A stretch of 64,000 nt of DNA from Antedon mediterranea. Taxonomy: Eukaryota > Echinodermata > Crinoidea > Comatulida > Antedonidae. The stretch's first letter is position 1, and every line of letters starts with the position of its first letter. This document shows positions 59,910 to 64,000 of the stretch, piece by piece. The stretch is from assembly GCF_964355755.1 (NCBI RefSeq), contig NC_092672.1, forward strand, positions 37,816,501 through 37,880,500, in the 5' to 3' direction. Made by a program: the position numbers and the translations under genes. The notes beneath the pieces were generated by a model. It saw nothing but the letters and a program-made list of their open reading frames with translations. It was not told the DNA's origin and did no database searches.

Positions 59910-60600
59910 GTTGACAAAAAATGGCCACAAAAACTACAAATCTCTGCCTTTACATTCTTATCATCATGATAATTTGATAATGACCTTGAATGGTAGCTGC
60001 TTGTTGGTTCGTACTTCCGAAAAAATTTACTCCAATCAATTACTAAACCAAGAGGGCGTAGTATCTAATTTAAATTTTGATCATGACAACAAAATGCCAA
60101 AACACCGAAGCTGATCTCTATCGTTGAGACTAATTTTGTTAAAGAATTAATACTATAATAGGTAATATCCTTAAAAGACTTTCGAACGAATATCTATATA
60201 AACATTGTAACTGATTAATTTGCTATTGGAGAAAGATTTTGGCTAGTTAAGCCTAGCTAGGCCTAGCCCTAGGCCTACTAAAATAGCTAACTAAGGTTTT
60301 GGCTAACCAAGCCTATCTTCTGCTACTACTAGGCTAGCCGTACTACTACTAGAGAACAGCAGAGACAGAGGCCTCCTGCCTAGCTAGCAAGCTAGAGTAG
60401 GCTAGGCCTACTTAACTAGGCCTAGGCCCTAGGTAGCTTAGTGAGAGGTGAAATCATATGTAATAAATAATGATATGATGGCTCTCCCCTTCTGACAGCA
60501 GAGAATCTCAGTGAGATTCTAGCCTAGAATTATAAAAAAATATTTAATTTTTTTTTATTGTTTTTTTTTATTATATAGACCTAGAACAAATTTATTCAAG
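59910..60600. promoter_or_regulatory. NF1-TCHP bidirectional promoter region
   Basis: The two start codons point away from each other and are 691 bp apart. The interval contains dense GGCCTA/CTAGGCC patches (60240-60440) and no TATA box I trust. A pyrimidine-rich tract ending TATATAG at about 60577, just before the TCHP ATG, looks like a splice acceptor, so TCHP probably has a 5' non-coding exon here. Confidence 0.6.
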
Positions 60601-63600
60601 ATGGCATTACCTACATTGCCAGCATACTGGACTCAGCGTTACAAGAACGTCCAGGAGCGTACAATGGTGTCACGAAGGCAAAATGAGGCAGATTACCGAG
60701 ACAAGTGGGATAACAATGCCAAGTATTTTCAAAAACGAGGTGTGGAGACATTAAAACAAAATGGATGGATGTCTGAAAGATCATTCCAAGGAAGGTAAAG
60801 TTCATACTTCAATGTTAAAGCCACTTTGAACGGTAAACATTTATAATTTAAAATTTTATAAATATATATAAAATATAAAATGCATTTTTCACCAAGATGA
60901 AAACAGGCTGTTTGAAATGCTGAATTAATGCAAAACAAACTTTTATGAATGGAAAAAATTTTTAATTTTGTTATAGTATGGATACATATAGATCAAGAAA
61001 TGCCAAAGAGGAAAGAGCAGCCAAACTACAAAGCCGACGGGAACGTTTGAAACTTCTTTTGCGGAATGAAAAAGACGATTATGAGGCTGAATTAAGAGGA
61101 CTGTCTAAGGGAAATTACATGCGGCTAAACGATATGAAAGACCGTGCTGATGACTTGAAGACCAGGCGTGAAACGCAACGTAAACAGGTTAGAAAACAAT
61201 TCTTAGGGAGACATGATATCATCAATAATTTCAAATCATGATATCAATTTATTGGTTTCCTATCTGCATATAATTTCATTACGTTTGCATTCTACAGATT
61301 GCAGATGAAAGAATGTATGAACATTGGAAGAAGAACAATCCGGATTTACGAAAGGTAAATGTAATTATTTTAAGAAAATGTGTTTCTTGTTTTTATCCAC
61401 ATGAAGTACAATTTAGCATTTTTGTTGTACATTGTAAACAGGTTTATTTATTTATTTCACCATTTTTCAAGAGGGTGAACCAGTCAGCATGAGTGAGTTG
61501 ATTTTAGGGAGAAACCATAACAATCAAATTATAAAATGTTTTAAAAATATAGGTATTTACAATTACAACTCCTTAAAAGGAATCAATGATTTTAAAATGT
61601 GATATTCTAGTACTAGATGTTGTCCACAGTCACATTCATTTTTATGCAAGTGAAATATCTTCCTTTTTTTGTAAAAATATTTTTTTTAAATTAAATTATT
61701 TTTCAGATTGAGTCAGAAATGCATAAGAAACATGTGGTTCAAGGTTGGGGTGGTCAAATCCAAGACACAACTGAAAGAAAAAATACAGCAAGGGAGCAAG
61801 AAAGAAAGGAAGATTACGAATTAGAGATGCAGAGGTTGGCAGCAATAGAGAGAGATCATCGGACACAAGAGGCAAGGCTGCAGGAAGAGAAGGCATTAGC
61901 TGGTGAATTGAAAGAGCAGATGATAGAGCTAAAACATCGTGAACTGGAGGTAAATGTATTAATGGACACATACAGTTGATGGTTTAAATCTTGAATGTAC
62001 ATGTAAAGTTGATGACTAAGTCTTGAATGTACACATAAACATTTATCACTCTCAACTTATGTCTTGAATGTACACATAAACATTTATCACTCTCAACTCA
62101 TGTTTTGAATGTACACATAAACATTTATCACTCTCAACTTATGTCTTGAATGTACACATAAACATTTATCACTCTCAACTTATGTCTTGAATGTACACAT
62201 AAACATTTATCACTCTCAACTTATGTCTTGAATGTACACATAAACATTTATCACTCTCAACTTATGTCTTGAATGTACACGTAAACATTTATCACTCTCA
62301 ACTTATGTCTTGAATGTACACATAAACATTTATCACTCTCAACTTATGTCTTGAATGTACACATAAACATTTATCACTCTCAACTTATGTTTTGAATGTA
62401 CACATAAACATTTATCACTCTCTAACAAATCATGTCATTCTGCCATTAAACTAAGTACAGTTTTCTCAAATTTTTTTAATAACAATGTTTTTTTTCAAAG
62501 GCTGAAAAATTGAAGGCTGAGGAAGCCTCCTTGATGCAGGAACAATGGGAGTTAGAGAAGTTAGAAGAAGATCGTCAAAAACTTGAGGAACAGCGTAAAC
62601 AGACTCAGTTAGGTCAAGTTCTGTCCCGTCAGTACAAAGCACAACTTAGACGACGGTCACAACAAGTTCAAAAAGCACTGGTAAGCAGATTTCAGTATTA
62701 ATGAATAGGAAGATTTCAATTGGTGACTTAGAAACTAGTTATGTCATTCATTGTCTGCATGCAAGACATTGGGATGTCCTTCCTTACTCAATTCCTAGGC
62801 TCTGTTCAGATGACAACCTTTGACACAAATATTTAGGTCAGAGGTCGTTGTAAATTGCTTCCTAATAAAAGAATAATAAAAGACACAAGCAATATTTTTT
62901 TGGTTTTTTGTCTCTGACACAAGTTGCTGCTTTCTTGGTGACACCATCATTTTTTGGAAATAAATGTTATGAAAAAAAAACGGAGTGGTTATGAGATTGG
63001 ATATACGTAAATGAAACAAATTTAATATAAATGGTTAATTGCATCTTATGATACAAATATGATTAGATACAAAACACATTAAATGTATCTTTTTCTGTAA
63101 CTAAAATTTCTATTCTGCTTCATATTCATATTTAGGAAATGGATAAAATGATTTTAGAAGCTTTAGCTGAGAAAGAAGCAGAAGACAAAAGCCTTGAGAG
63201 TGCAAGACGTGAGAAGGCTAGGGCTGATGCAGCCTGGATGAGGCAGGTTGTAGATGAACAGATTCAGTTGGAGAAAGCTAGAGAAGCTGAACTTGACATG
63301 CTGTACAGGTGAACACCAATATACTTATTATGAAAGCATAGAGAAAAGTTCACATGGGATCTGTCATTGTTCTTGTCTCCTTCTGATATGGCTGTCATTG
63401 ATGAATACTTATTATCAGTTGACTTAACTTCTGGTGTACTAGATCTACGTTTATACCATGCTATACACTTTTATAATTATAATAACTTTTGATTTATATA
63501 ACATTGAGAATTAAAATATAGTCTGACACATGTTTAATGCAGATTGCCAATGAATGACCTCAAAATGTTCACAATTGCTCCTAGATTCTTGATAGGAATT

Positions 63601-63762
63601 TCTTTTTTGTGAATAGAGTTAGGTGCTGTTCTAAACTTATTGTATATAATATATAACATATATTTATTACATACTTTTAGGGAAGAAGCTCAGAGGCATT
63701 GGAACAAACGAGAAGCGGAATGGGAGCGAGAAAGGCTAGCAAGAGAGCGTCTCATGTCAGAG
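60601..63762 (+). CDS. TCHP: Trichoplein (TCHP), N-terminal part, truncated by window edge
   Basis: Trichoplein is a coiled-coil protein of centrioles and keratin filaments that restrains primary cilium assembly through Aurora A. Seven coding exons on the plus strand join in phase for 380 codons: 60601-60794, 60977-61187, 61298-61354, 61707-61949, 62501-62680, 63136-63308 and 63681-63762. The start [10 protein letters not shown] matches human MALPTLPSYW. Other matches are [14 protein letters not shown] ([13 protein letters not shown] in human), EMHKKHVV (DLHQKHVV), [15 protein letters not shown] (LLKQRWELERLEEER) and [17 protein letters not shown]. Composition is the expected Glu/Lys/Arg/Gln-rich helix. 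Human TCHP is 498 aa, so about a quarter lies beyond the right edge. Confidence 0.95.
61995..62423. repeat. 41-bp tandem repeat, about ten copies, TCHP intron
   Basis: The unit contains CTTATGTCTTGAATGTACAC and ATAAACATTTATCACTCTCA. Copies are nearly identical. It lies between coding exons 61707-61949 and 62501-62680. Confidence 0.95.
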
Positions 63763-64000
63763 GTCAGTCTCATCCAATAAAGTTTGGATTTTGTTTTCAA
63801 ATTAAACAATTAATTAAAAGAAAGAAAATAACACATTGAAAACTTAACTAACCTGACTTAAATCCTGAGAAAACAATATTCAAATATTTAATGTCAAGTA
63901 GTTCACTATGAGTATGAGTTTTATTTTTGTATTACAATTGTTTAATTTTCTTGTAAAAAAGGTTTTATTTTAACTGTTTGTATTGTATGGAGTTTAATAG

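Overview
This is a eukaryotic, AT-rich, intron-rich animal window. It holds four protein genes with clear bilaterian orthologues and a dense load of short transposon relics and minisatellites. GT-AG introns, GGCCTA-rich patches, tRNA-derived SINEs and a very abundant small TIR element suggest a marine deuterostome, most likely an echinoderm. The class or species cannot be settled from the sequence alone.

Layout, left to right. (1) 264-1364, minus strand: the first three coding exons of BRAP (BRCA1-associated protein / BRAP2); the rest lies off the left edge. (2) 1365-5929: intergenic, mostly transposon relics. (3) 5930-7871, plus strand: complete four-exon MRPL18 (mitochondrial ribosomal protein uL18m, 208 aa). 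(4) 7872-11726: convergent intergenic space, including the undefined NF1 3' UTR. (5) 11727-59909, minus strand: a complete neurofibromin (NF1) gene, which I resolved into 52 coding exons. Their lengths sum to 8118 bp, an exact 2706 codons with every phase matching, giving 2705 aa. (6) 59910-60600: a short head-to-head promoter region. (7) 60601-63762, plus strand: the first seven coding exons of TCHP (trichoplein), running off the right edge.

NF1 fills three quarters of the window. Its product is the RasGAP tumour suppressor: an N-terminal HEAT/ARM-like region, a RasGAP domain with its arginine finger (R1208), a Sec14-PH module and a long C-terminal HEAT-like region. Departures from the vertebrate protein are an extra in-frame 105-bp exon inside the Sec14 region, no intron where the vertebrate GRD cassette (exon 23a) sits, a proline-rich linker and a shortened C terminus.

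The introns carry the unusual structure. A 46-bp minisatellite of about 7.5 kb shows higher-order duplication. A 57-bp array keeps a 620-codon frame open by arithmetic alone. At least 14 copies of one TIR miniature element are present, two of them expanded internally into tandem arrays, and several sit within about 20-45 bp of a 5' splice site. At three separate exons (3, 29 and 50) a tandem duplication has copied the exon's 3' end together with its splice donor into the intron, leaving decoy donors.

No CRISPR array, genuine tRNA or rRNA gene, prokaryotic feature or novel multi-gene system was found. The four genes are individually familiar and do not form a common pathway.
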